NCBI RefSeq assembly: GCF_022581195.2 | Contig: NC_061455.1 | Span: 12,356,189 to 12,420,188 of the forward strand | Source: Helicoverpa zea | Taxonomy: Eukaryota > Arthropoda > Insecta > Lepidoptera > Noctuidae | Reading direction: 5' to 3' | Length of the DNA: 64,000 nt | In this document: positions 13,192-21,915 of the stretch, in pieces | Layout: every line of letters starts with the position of its first letter | Numbering within the stretch: the first letter of the stretch is position 1 | Notes under the pieces: generated by a model | Seen by the model: only the letters and a program-made list of their open reading frames with translations | Databases searched by the model: none | Told to the model about the DNA's origin: nothing | Position numbers and translations under genes: made by a program

Positions 13192-14646
13192 ACGCGCGGA
13201 CGGCTGAAATACCAGTGGAAGTATGGAAGCTATTGCGGATGAATGGATGGAAGTGGTTAGCTTTATTCTTCAATAAGTTGTTGCAAGAGGAAAGAATACC
13301 GGACGAATGGTGCAATAGTTACCTGGTGCCCATTTTTAAGAACAAGGGTGACGTGTTGGATTGCAACAACTATAGGGGAATAAAGTTAATGTCACATAGT
13401 ATGAAAGTCTGGGAGAAAATTATTGAAAGAAGGCTGAGAGAAGAGAGTGATATCTCACGAAACCAGTTTGGTTTTACGCCTGGTCGGGGTACAACGGACG
13501 CTATATTCTGTATTCGCCAACTGTGCGAAAAGTACAGGGGCGCACACAAAAACTTGCATATGGTGTTCGTTGACCTTGAAAAGGCATATGACCGGGTACC
13601 TCGTGAGGTTTTGTGGTGGGCCCTTAAGGAGAAAGGTATGCCAGGGAAGTATGTGCAGTTGATCCGAGCGATGTACGGCAGATGCAGTACACAAGTCCGG
13701 TCCACAGCCGGCACTACCGCCAGTTTCAGTGTAGGCGTTGGCTTACATCAGGGGTCGGCGCTCAGTCCTTACCTCTTCCTGTTGTTAATGGACGCCCTTA
13801 CAGCGGACACTCAGGAGGAGGTTCCCTGGTGTATGCTTTTCGCCGATGACATTGTTTTGGTGGGGGAGAGTGGACCAGAGGTCCAGAGCAGATTGGAAGC
13901 ATGGCGGCTAAGACTGGAGACGGTAGGGTTAAAGGTCAGCAAGAGCAAAACTGAGTATCTGCATTGCGATTTTGGCGGTATATCAAGACCCATGGCCATA
14001 ACCCTAGCCGGCATGCCCCTACCAGCCTGCTCCGACTTCCGGTACCTTGGTTCACTCGTCCAAAGTGACGGTGAGGTGGACAGGGACGTTACGCATCGGA
14101 TCAATTCTGGATGGATGAAGTGGCGACAGTTAACTAGCACTATCTGTGACCCACGGATGCCTCTCAAACTGAAGGGCAAAATCTACAAAACCGTCATAAG
14201 ACCTGTCGTCCTGTATGGATCAGAGTGTTGGGCATTGAAAAAGAAGGATGAGAAAAGAGTGCATGTAGCAGAGATGAGAATGTTGAGATGGATGTGTGGT
14301 GTTACCAGAATGGACAAAGTGAGGAATGAGTATATCAGAGGAAGCCTGAAAGTAGCGCCAGTGACAGAGAAAATGAGAGGTCAGCGTTTGTCCTGGTATG
14401 GGCATGTGATGAGACGGTGTGAAACGCATGCTACAAAGAGTGTGCTAAGTATGAATGTGGAGGGATGGAGAGGCAGAGGTAGACCGAGGAAAAGATGGAT
14501 TGATTGCCTGAAAGAAGACATGAAGCAAAAAGGAGTGGATGTAAGTATGACGTCTGACAGAGAGGAATGGAAGAAAAAGACATGTTGCGCCGACCCCAAA
14601 TGACTTGGGAACAGGGCAGGAAGATGATGATGACGCGCGGACGGCT
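13192..14646 (+). mobile_element. RTE-type non-LTR retrotransposon, 5'-truncated, with 14-bp target duplication
   Basis: The insertion is 13206-14632, bounded by an exact 14-bp direct repeat ACGCGCGGACGGCT (13192-13205 and 14633-14646). The element ends in a GATGATGATG tail right after the stop codon region, as in RTE-clade elements. The pre-insertion site can be read across the junction. Target length and tail show standard target-primed reverse transcription. The endonuclease half is missing by 5' truncation. Unlike the fragment at 3454-4158, the whole reverse transcriptase is open, suggesting a younger insertion. Confidence 0.92.
13206..14603 (+). pseudogene. RTE-type reverse transcriptase, lacks endonuclease
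   Basis: This is one continuous reading frame covering essentially the complete RT domain. It starts at EIPVEVWKLL (first codon inside the element). Fingers motifs include LVPIFKNKGD and NNYRGIKLM, followed by NQFGFTPGRGTTDA, FVDLEKAYDRVPRE (RT motif A, Asp in VDLEKAYD), a GLHQGSALSPYLF motif, and FADD at about 13842-13850 (motif C). The C-terminal part has YLGSLVQSDG, VLYGSECWALKKKD and GRGRPRKRW. An ATG at 13146 gives a longer 485-codon frame, but its first 20 residues are host sequence outside the target duplication, so that start is accidental. Without the apurinic-like endonuclease the copy is not autonomous. All core RT motifs look intact. Confidence 0.88.
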
Positions 14647-14845
14647 CACTCATTTCATATTCGTATGTTATAATGTAATAGACTTCTATTCTGAGAAGAG
14701 CAGCATGTTTCCAAAAAACTGCATAGATACTTTTACGTTAGAGTAGTTTGTAGGTACAAGTAGATTGTTAATTTAATATGTAACTAGTGATTTTTTCGTC
14801 GTTTTGCCATCATTATATTTTTTCTTGAGTGATATAAATATATGA

Positions 14846-15131
14846 TGAGTCGTGGTGGCCTAGTGGGCAAAGAACCAACCTCTCAAGTATGAGGGCGCGG
14901 GTTCGAATCCAGGTCAGGCAAGTACCAATGCAACTTTTCTAAATTTGTACTTTCTAAGTATATCTTAGACATCATTGACTGATAAAAAGATGAAGGAAAA
15001 CATCTTGAGGAAACCTGGACTGTATAGTCTGAAATCACCAACCCGCATTGAGCAAGCGTGGTGATTAATGCTCAATCCTTCTCCGTGTGAGAGTAGGCCT
15101 GTGCCCAGCAGTGGGACGATAAAAAGGCTGT
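14846..15131 (+). mobile_element. tRNA-derived SINE
   Basis: The head has a pol III A-box-like TGGCCTAGTGG (about 14856-14866) and an exact B box GGGTTCGAATCC at 14899-14910, the spacing of a tRNA-derived promoter. The body carries AAGGAAAACATCTTGAGGAAA-like sequence. The 3' end contains GGCCTGTGCCCAGCAGTGGG followed by a short A-rich run, a 3' end I recall from lepidopteran SINEs. No clear target duplication was found, so ends are approximate. It is not a functional tRNA gene: the acceptor stem does not close after the B box. Confidence 0.78.
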
Positions 15132-16926
15132 AACTGATCTAAATAGACATTTTCTTCTATTAGTTCAAATATGTTGTAGGTATCTATCTGTCATTTATCA
15201 TTACTACTAAACTTAAAAAAAAAATATTAACACACACACTTTGTTGCCAATTACAAAACGGAAAACAATCCTTAAATGGTAAATTGTTGTAAACAGAACA
15301 TAACAGATAAAAACTGCTTAATTAGGAATAATGTCAAAGTCACGGGTCAGAAATTATACCTCCAACAATGTAACCTTCTCCCAAAAAATCTCAGTACATT
15401 TTACGACCCCTTTAACGTTCAAAAACAAAAATCCTACATCTCCTGTGTTTCTAAGTGAGGAGTAAATTGGTGATATTTTACGGCACAGTCATTGCCGGGA
15501 CAGTAAAGAGTCGGGTTGTTCCCGGTTTACGATGGCGTTCCCGTGACCCTATTACGGAGGCTAAACGATAGAGAGTAACGAGACTCGCCAGTTATGACGA
15601 ATATCTGAGCTGAGGCAGGTGACCGAGTGATGGAGATTTAAATGTGGTGATGAGGTATTTTTAGTAGTTTGTTGTAAAGAGAAAGGGGTGCAATACTTAG
15701 AGAAACAAAGAAAAACAGGATATATGTATATAAGTACATGATTATGAAGATTGACTACGTGACAACTTATTTTGCCGTCTTAAAAAAATATTGCGAACAA
15801 GTTCGGATTTATATAGATTCATGCTTTAAAGATTTAATCGTCCACAAAAAGATGCACTAAAAATATTCCACACCCAAGCACCACAAAAATTTACCCCGAC
15901 GATGTTCAGCAGTAACATAAAATCGGCCACTAAAAATTCTCCTACGTCCCAATACGCGATCGTAAGTGGTCGCTAACATTCGACATCGACTGCCGATAGA
16001 GATACGTAATACACCCCCGGTGCCGCTTGATGTGAGCGCCAAAGATAACGCCAATTGCAAATTAAAACGACATTTATTGACCGTTACTACATTTCGTTGC
16101 TTTCAAGACTTATTTGATTCCACTCTGAACACGAAAATTGTGTTTTTTGTTCGCAAAATTAGATTTTTAGTTGTGTTTTCGCGCAAACGCTTTATGTCAC
16201 TTAAGGGAGGGGAAATTTCATAAACGAGGTACGCAGCGCCTTTATTAGGCTCAGATTGTTTCTTTGGTGCGTTGAATGAGGAATGAGAGTTAAAAAGTTT
16301 AGGCAGTTAATATTAAGTTTTGTTTTCTTTGATACAGATGAGTCTGGGCTTGGAGTGGCCTTAATTTTGTATCTTGAAGCTTGCGCTGTGAATCTTTAAT
16401 TTGCTTGTCATATACTCGTTTTGCACGAAGTTTCTTTGAAGAAATTTTGTTTTATGGACTAACCAATTATTTAATTTGCACAGAAAATATAGTCACAAAA
16501 AGTGGTCATTTATTTTTGTTAAGATTGATTTATTTTTATTTACATTTTTAATGTTACAAATATCAAAATATGCTACATTTATTGCATTTTTTTTTTAAAT
16601 CTTATTTAGCAGTACATCGCATAACGGCAACACAAGCGGGATTTTCCCCGGCCTTGCTCCACTTAATTACTGTATACAAAAACGAAGGCAAGTAATTAAG
16701 TCTCGTAATTAGCCAGGATGTAGGCTCTTTATAGTCTTAGCAGACAAGCTGTGTCTATATATATTTGTGGATTAAGCACTAAAACTTGTTTATAGTGCCT
16801 AGTTTTATATGGAAGTTTTAATGGTCTAGTGTTTGTTGGTGTGATTTAATTAAATGTTTACTTTAATTATTTTTTCTAAAACTTTTGGTTTTATTAGGTC
16901 TTTGAAAATAACCAAAGTTTAAATGA
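15132..16926. other. Intronic DNA, no gene seen
   Basis: Mostly AT-rich. A moderately GC-rich stretch at 15480-15625 and another at about 15950-16060 contain no spliceable frame I can recognise. Open frames (85 codons or fewer) have no motif. Confidence 0.5.
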
Positions 16927-17060
16927 TACTAATATTATAAAGCTGAAGTTTTTTTTTGTATGCACTAATCTCAGAAATTACTGATTCGATTCAAAGAATC
17001 TTGCATTGTAATATATTTCGATAGTCGATATAGACTATAGACCACTTATTATCCATGTGC
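16927..17060 (+). repeat. Dispersed TAATATTATAAAG-family repeat, copy 1
   Basis: It opens with TACTAATATTATAAAGCTGA, then a T-rich run, CACTAATCTCAGAAATTACT, GATTCGATTCAAAGAATCTT and a weakly conserved tail. This order matches a very abundant short non-coding lepidopteran repeat, usually with TTTGTTTG runs after the opening. The copy is degenerate and its right edge is uncertain. Family class (MITE or Helitron-like) cannot be settled from this copy. Confidence 0.55.
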
Positions 17061-17490
17061 TTGAAGTTACTCACGGGACCCGAATAAGACTTCTGTTAGA
17101 AGCTAATTAGTATATGTATATCTATTACCCTGTCTACCCATCTCTATTTAAGGATAAAGTAAACTAAACTGAATTCAGAATGAAATGTAATACTAGTTCC
17201 AGGAATCCTAGAGAGCGACTAATTAGTCTTACAAATAGTAAGACGATATTACTAGCCCTTAGTGTTTCATAGAATTTATATCAACAAAGACTAGAAATTG
17301 TATACTTTTGTTTACCACTAGCTAGTTATCTCGTTTTACGTGTATCTTTTACACACGATTTAACACTTGAATAACCCGTCAAGACCGTACAGTCCTCTTC
17401 CTCAAAGTTATATTTTCACTAGCAGCTGAAACTACGCCTTACTTGATAAATACATCATTCATGATTTCATCATTCATGTTCATCTATTAA

Positions 17491-17587
17491 TGAAAGATTT
17501 TTTAAAATTAGACCAGTAGTTCCTAAGCTTTGCGCATCCCAACCAACAAACAAACTCTATATACGCATTATAACATTAAGTATACGT
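17491..17587 (-). repeat. Dispersed TAATATTATAAAG-family repeat, copy 2
   Basis: This is the same family as 16927-17060 in reverse orientation. On the plus strand it reads TTTTAAAATTAGACCAGTAG, TTCCTAAGCTTTGCGCATCC, AACCAACAAACAAACTC and ends near ATTATAACATTAAGTATACG, the complement of the family's opening. It is degenerate. Confidence 0.55.
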
Positions 17588-17999
17588 AGATGTTAAAAAG
17601 CCGACTTCATTCTCCCCTTTAAGAGTACAACAATAAAAACAAATCAGCATTTAAAAATAACTCTAATAAGGATAAAACAGTAACTTTTACCTAATATTCT
17701 TACAAAGATAAAGTCCAAAATTATACTTCTAAATATAGGGAAGCGCGAGTAAGAGAGGTAATAAATAACATTTTTATCGCCCTCCCTGCGTAATGGTATC
17801 TTGATTCATTAATAGAATAGCATTATAGCTTCGCGCATGTGGCTGGAACACGCGAATATATCGTCCTTTATACGCGAGAATGAGTAGGCAGCAATACGAG
17901 CTTTGAAATAAACAAAGAAGGTGTTGAAGATGTGTAAAAATATGATGGAATACTTATCGTTGTCTTCAAATAATTGTACGAGAAACATCTGATCCATAC

Positions 18000-18120
18000 G
18001 TAATATTATAAAGTTGAAGAGTGTGTTTGTTTGTTTGCTTAAACGTGCTTATTTCAGGGGCTACTTATCCCAATTTTCTACAAAACCTATTACTGAAAAT
18101 ACAGACTTTACCTTCATTAA
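18000..18120 (+). repeat. Dispersed TAATATTATAAAG-family repeat, copy 3
   Basis: It opens GTAATATTATAAAGTTGAAG, then GTGTGTTTGTTTGTTTGC, AACGTGCTTATTTCAGGGGC and TACTTATCCCAATTTTC. It is better preserved at its start than the copy at 16927. Three copies of the family lie within 1.2 kb. Confidence 0.6.
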
Positions 18121-19669
18121 AAATACACACATAAGCTGCTAAAAAAGTCCAGTCTCCTTTAAACATAAAAATAAACGGCACTTAAACTGAAAACCTGCCG
18201 ATCAACGACTATTCCATTACTCTTAAAACTCAGTAATCTCCAAGGATTGAGGTCGAAACACCACTTAATTTATAACGGCAAAACATTAACGATAATGTTC
18301 GGACGATGCTCGTAAAAAATTACTTTATCGCTTCTTCGGGAGGTTCGTTATTAACTCGAATTAACAATTTGCAGCGCTATTTCGTACATCTGTACTCAGC
18401 ACTTAATAACTTTATGGTTCAATAATAACGTTCTTTGGGAGTAAAAACCCTTAAGCCCAAGTCCACCGACAACACAACCGATTTTCTTAAAACCACTTAA
18501 TTGGAAAATAGAACGTGCAAATTCATAGTGGATAGTCGTTTTAAGAAATCTGACGTTTATGTTATCGGTGAAATTGGACCCTAATGTGTATTAAAATAGG
18601 CTGTTTTGGTGACGAACAAACCGCGTACGTAAGTTGGAAGTCGATTGAAATTCAGAAATTTTGTAGGCGACGATGAAATTAAATCGGAGTGATATCGGAC
18701 CGGCTTGGCGCCCAATATGACGTATTTGAGTGTAGGTGGTAGGGTTATACAGATTTCAACGTTCAGGGCAAATAATTTTGTGTATATTGCTTCTGAGTTT
18801 GTTGGTTTTGTGGAATTCGATTTTCGGGTCCTCGAAGGGGTACAAAATGACCCATGTTGAGGATCGGTTTTGTTGAAGAAGTAGGAACTGCTTAGACACT
18901 TATCTGTGGTTACATCCTGTCGTTGTCCAAAAATTACGTACAATTTAAGAGGAAGTTAATTATGTATTTATTGTACAAGAATAAAGATCCCCGCACGAAA
19001 GATAATGGAAAAACTTTCTCAGTAGTAAATACTTAATGCAGAACAGAAGTCACCAATCACTAATACATCGAACATGCAACAACTTGTCTTAACAAACCTT
19101 AATTCAATTCACAACAAATAACAAATGAGAGACAAAAACAAAAAACAAGAGTAATTCATCAAAAAGGAGTGCTCCTGTAGTTCAGTAGTCCTTAGTAGTT
19201 CCATGGGGCTATTTATAGGGGTAGTTTCTTAAGGGTGGAAATGTAGGTACAGCGTAAATAATTCATTGAGTACCCGCATTTGTTATGATGATAGTGAATG
19301 TATATCGGTGCAGGTAAACTTAATATTGGGGTATTTTTGGTCTGTTTTTGTTGGTTTCTTGTGGTTATAAATAGGGTTGTTTTGTTTTTAGAGGTCTAGT
19401 AGATTTTTTTATGGGTTTGTGAAAGGTGTAATTAAATAAGTGTCTGGTGTGAAAATTGCATTGAACAGTTTTTCCAATGTTAACTCTGCTTTGACATTAA
19501 GAAATATTTTATTATATTATTTTTCTGAACAGTACATATCTAATTCTTATTTCTTTAGCTAGCATAACAACTATTACCTACTACCCAATGCATATTATTT
19601 TTATAGAACGACAACTTTACCCTACGCTCAGCTGGACCTATAGGCCTGCCAACATAACATAGTACTGAC
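18121..19669. other. Intron immediately downstream of the RRM2 exon
   Basis: On the minus strand this follows the splice donor at 19668-19669. A 120-codon minus-strand frame (18581-18943) shows no motif and codon use like the intron, so I do not call it. The next CELF exon, which should complete RNP1 of RRM2, is not recognisable between here and position 1, so this intron probably runs past the window. Confidence 0.55.
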
Positions 19670-19795
19670 CTTTACTCGCGCCGTCAGGCCCCCGCAGTAT
19701 GGAGCACTCTTCTATTGTGCCGAACGGTGTGAACAGCTGACGCACATCCTCCTCCGTCTGCTGTTTGCTGAGCATGCCCACGAACAACTTCCGAT
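19670..19795 (-). CDS. bru3: CELF/Bruno RNA-binding protein, internal exon (first half of RRM2)
   Basis: The 126-bp exon encodes (D)RKLFVGMLSKQQTEEDVRQ followed by LFTPFGTIEECSILRGPDGASK(G). KLFVGML is the RNP2 strand of an RRM, and the string is the hallmark start of RRM2 in CELF proteins, which bind U/GU-rich RNA and control splicing, translation and decay. SKQQTEEDVRQLF points to the Drosophila bru3 / vertebrate CELF3-6 branch rather than aret/bru1 or CELF1-2. On the minus strand the acceptor ends CTCATCACAG, with a branch-like ACTAAC about 20 nt upstream (near 19815). The donor reads AAAG|GTCAGT. The exon starts with the last two bases of an Asp codon and ends with the first base of a Gly codon, so it joins in phase to the 49-bp exon at 50004-50052. 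RNP1 must lie in the next exon, which is not visible. No damage is seen. Confidence 0.9.
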
Positions 19796-19992
19796 CTGTG
19801 ATGAGAAAACTACGGTTAGTATGAATCTAAGGAATTTTTGTGGCGTTCCGTTGCTAGTTTGTTCAATTTTGTTTGGTGGTTTATTTGATTTTGAGCGTAT
19901 TTTTGTAATAAATGTTAATTATTTCAATAAACAGTAACGCTAAAGACATATTAACATAGTAATCTTTGAGTTTTTTTAAACATTGCATTTCC

Positions 19993-20052
19993 CTACTACG
20001 CAGGCCTACGCAGTGCTACACGGCTACGCCAAGCTACGACAGGCCTACGCCT
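19993..20052. repeat. CTACG-rich imperfect short repeat
   Basis: Spaced repeats of CTACG or CTACA occur within about 60 bp, including TACGCAGGCCTACGCAG, GGCTACGCC, AGCTACGACAGG and CCTACGCC. It is local, GC-rich and probably part of a degraded repeat. Confidence 0.5.
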
Positions 20053-20099
20053 CAAAACCCAACGCTCAAACTCAAATTGTTACCTCAAATTAGACTTTA

Positions 20100-20350
20100 G
20101 AACTTAGTGTTTGGAACTAGCAATAGAACGCAGTGAAACAAAGAGGCACACCACAGGAAGCCTAGCGGTGGTTCGTGGAGAGGCGGGCTTAGACTGGACT
20201 TCGGTGCCAATGGACCAGGTTTGAGTAGCGACCGGGCGAGTGCAGACTCCCTGAACAGGGCGCTGAAGCGCGTAATTCGCGTAAACGTGCGCGTACACAA
20301 CGCCACACTTAGTGGCACCGCAGTCGCGCGACAGTTTCCCGCTAGCACCA
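20100..20350. other. GC-rich intronic block of unknown nature
   Basis: About 250 bp markedly richer in G+C and CpG than the flanks, with GAAGCGCGTAATTCGCG, CGTGCGCGTACACAACGCC and CAGTCGCGCGACAG pieces. Both strands have open frames through it, the longest about 84 codons on the minus strand, but neither resembles a known protein and no matching splice pair was found. It lies upstream of the RRM2 exon in transcription order. It may be a transposon fragment, a cis-regulatory block or an unrecognised alternative exon. Confidence 0.4.
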
Positions 20351-20477
20351 CGGTACCTATTAATTTTGTGTGGAAAAACAGCTTATTAATTTTGATTGAT
20401 TAGTATTGTGTTTACACAAAAGTTTGAATAAGTTGTTTTTCGGTTGATTACAATGGTTTAAAATCAATGAGTATGGG

Positions 20478-20604
20478 ACGTAAATGCGCATACTTTGATT
20501 GATGTTCAAAAATAAAAAAAATATTTCCTAGTATTTTTTTTGTATTTTCTTAGATAGCTTTTGTTATTTATTTGAACATGTTACAAATGTATGCGCATTT
20601 ACGT
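20478..20604. repeat. Foldback / palindromic MITE-like element
   Basis: Perfect 16-bp terminal inverted repeats, ACGTAAATGCGCATAC (20478-20493) and GTATGCGCATTTACGT (20589-20604), enclose about 95 bp. Complementarity continues inward imperfectly, with GATGTTCAAAAATAAA on the left facing TTATTTATTTGAACATG on the right, giving arms of about 35 bp. There is no coding capacity. No obvious target duplication is visible outside the arms. A foldback MITE is the simplest reading. Confidence 0.7.
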
Positions 20605-21101
20605 GGCTGATTGTAGCGCTGTGTGCGCGCGCACTAAGTTGCTACTGTTGTCAATGTTAAGTCAAGGAAGAGACAGCCTAGAGAGAGGTTGAAATTTTGC
20701 GGTGCATCGAGAAATTTATTGAAATTATAAAAAAAATATTCAGGAATTTTATCTTAATTTGTATCTTAGCCAACACAATACTTTTTTTCTAATTGAAATT
20801 TTAAGATATACAACATATAAACAAGTACTACAGAAAGAGGCACAGAGAAGTTACATTTAATCAAATGAAATTAAATAAATAAAAACCCAAGACATGAGCG
20901 ATTTTGTGGCGTCCTTTGAAAGTGCTCTTAGCACACGCACCATTTTTTTGTAATGTCATCAAAAAGGGCTCTATAATTAATTTCTGGATGCACATAATAA
21001 AAGGTTGTATCACAATTCCTTCCAAATCAGCGCCCTATCACAGGGTGATGAGTGAGCCGCCGCCACTACACGCACCCGCTCCCATCACCTTCATCACCAT
21101 A

Positions 21102-21147
21102 TCACATGTGACGTCATCAACATATCACCGTGTCCTATCACATGTGA
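21102..21147. promoter_or_regulatory. Two TCACATGTGA palindromes flanking a CRE-like site
   Basis: TCACATGTGA occurs at 21102-21111 and again at 21138-21147. The first overlaps TGACGTCA at 21109-21116, a perfect palindromic CRE as bound by CREB/ATF proteins. CACATGTG is an E-box class recognised by bHLH proteins. The site lies about 1.3 kb inside the intron upstream of the RRM2 exon. Regulatory use is inference; the surrounding ATCAC repetition could produce some of this by chance. Confidence 0.3.
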
Positions 21148-21610
21148 TGGAACAACAACAGCTCTATGATAACACATAACACACAGTTTTAGTTAATGAA
21201 ATACAACGAACAAAATTCAAATTCAGGTCAACACAAAAATTAGCACATTACACTAAAACGTTGCAATGGTGAATCGACGAGGGTCCCGTAGATTATTAGG
21301 GGTCACACATCGATTAGGGGCTACGGAACCCTCTGGGGGCCTTGTTACTTTAAGACTTCTGTGTGAGCTTAGAAGTTCGCGTCACCCAATTCAGTTCTTC
21401 TTTTTTTGATCAAAGAGCGGCATCAATTTTGGGCGTCATTGGCTCTTTACAGAAATCGGCGTTCAATATAAAGAACTTGTTTTTAATAAAAATTAATGAC
21501 ATAATAACATAAATCCACACTAATTACGCATCGAAATGAATACGAAAATAAAAACAGAAAAAAAAAACAAAATAAAAAATAGTTTTTACAGCACGACGAT
21601 AACTAATGGT

Positions 21611-21915
21611 GCAGAGTGAGTGTTTGCGTTCCACGTCTAACCTTTTTGCTGTCGAGTTTGCCTTGAAAAGTCCGAAAAAAAGTAATTTACTACATTTGAA
21701 CTCGTAATTTGAAAGAAGAACACGGGTTACATGGAGTTACGAAGAGAGAAAATGGAGCGGATAAGGCAAGGCGTACTCGGCAAGGTTAGACGTGGACATT
21801 CGCTCACTGCGCGCGCTATTTGACAGACAGTGACAACAGTACAGCCTAGGGCACGCACAACAAACGCTACCTGAGTCCGCCTATGCGCGCCGCCTCCCCT
21901 CGCCCCCTGGAACAC
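21611..21915. repeat. GC-rich block with diverged inverted duplicates
   Basis: CCACGTCTAACCTT at 21631-21644 is the exact reverse complement of AAGGTTAGACGTGG at 21782-21795. Similarity extends on both sides with substitutions and small gaps over roughly 45-55 bp (about 21611-21668 against 21765-21808). To the right, 21795-21910 is CpG-rich (CACTGCGCGCGC, TATGCGCGCCGCC). The arrangement could be TIRs of a degraded DNA element or part of an alternative promoter. A 62-codon minus-strand frame spans it but is not supported as a gene. Confidence 0.5.

Noticed and set aside
13146..13205. Native start codon of the RT reading frame
   Set aside because: The first 20 residues precede the edge of the element set by the 14-bp target duplication, so they are flanking host DNA.
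18581..18943. 120-codon minus-strand frame
   Set aside because: No recognisable motif; length is possible by chance in 64 kb; it does not match the missing CELF exon.
1..19669. Next CELF exon completing RRM2 RNP1
   Set aside because: I looked on the minus strand for sequence encoding CAFVKF-like RNP1 behind a splice acceptor and did not find it; it probably lies beyond the window.
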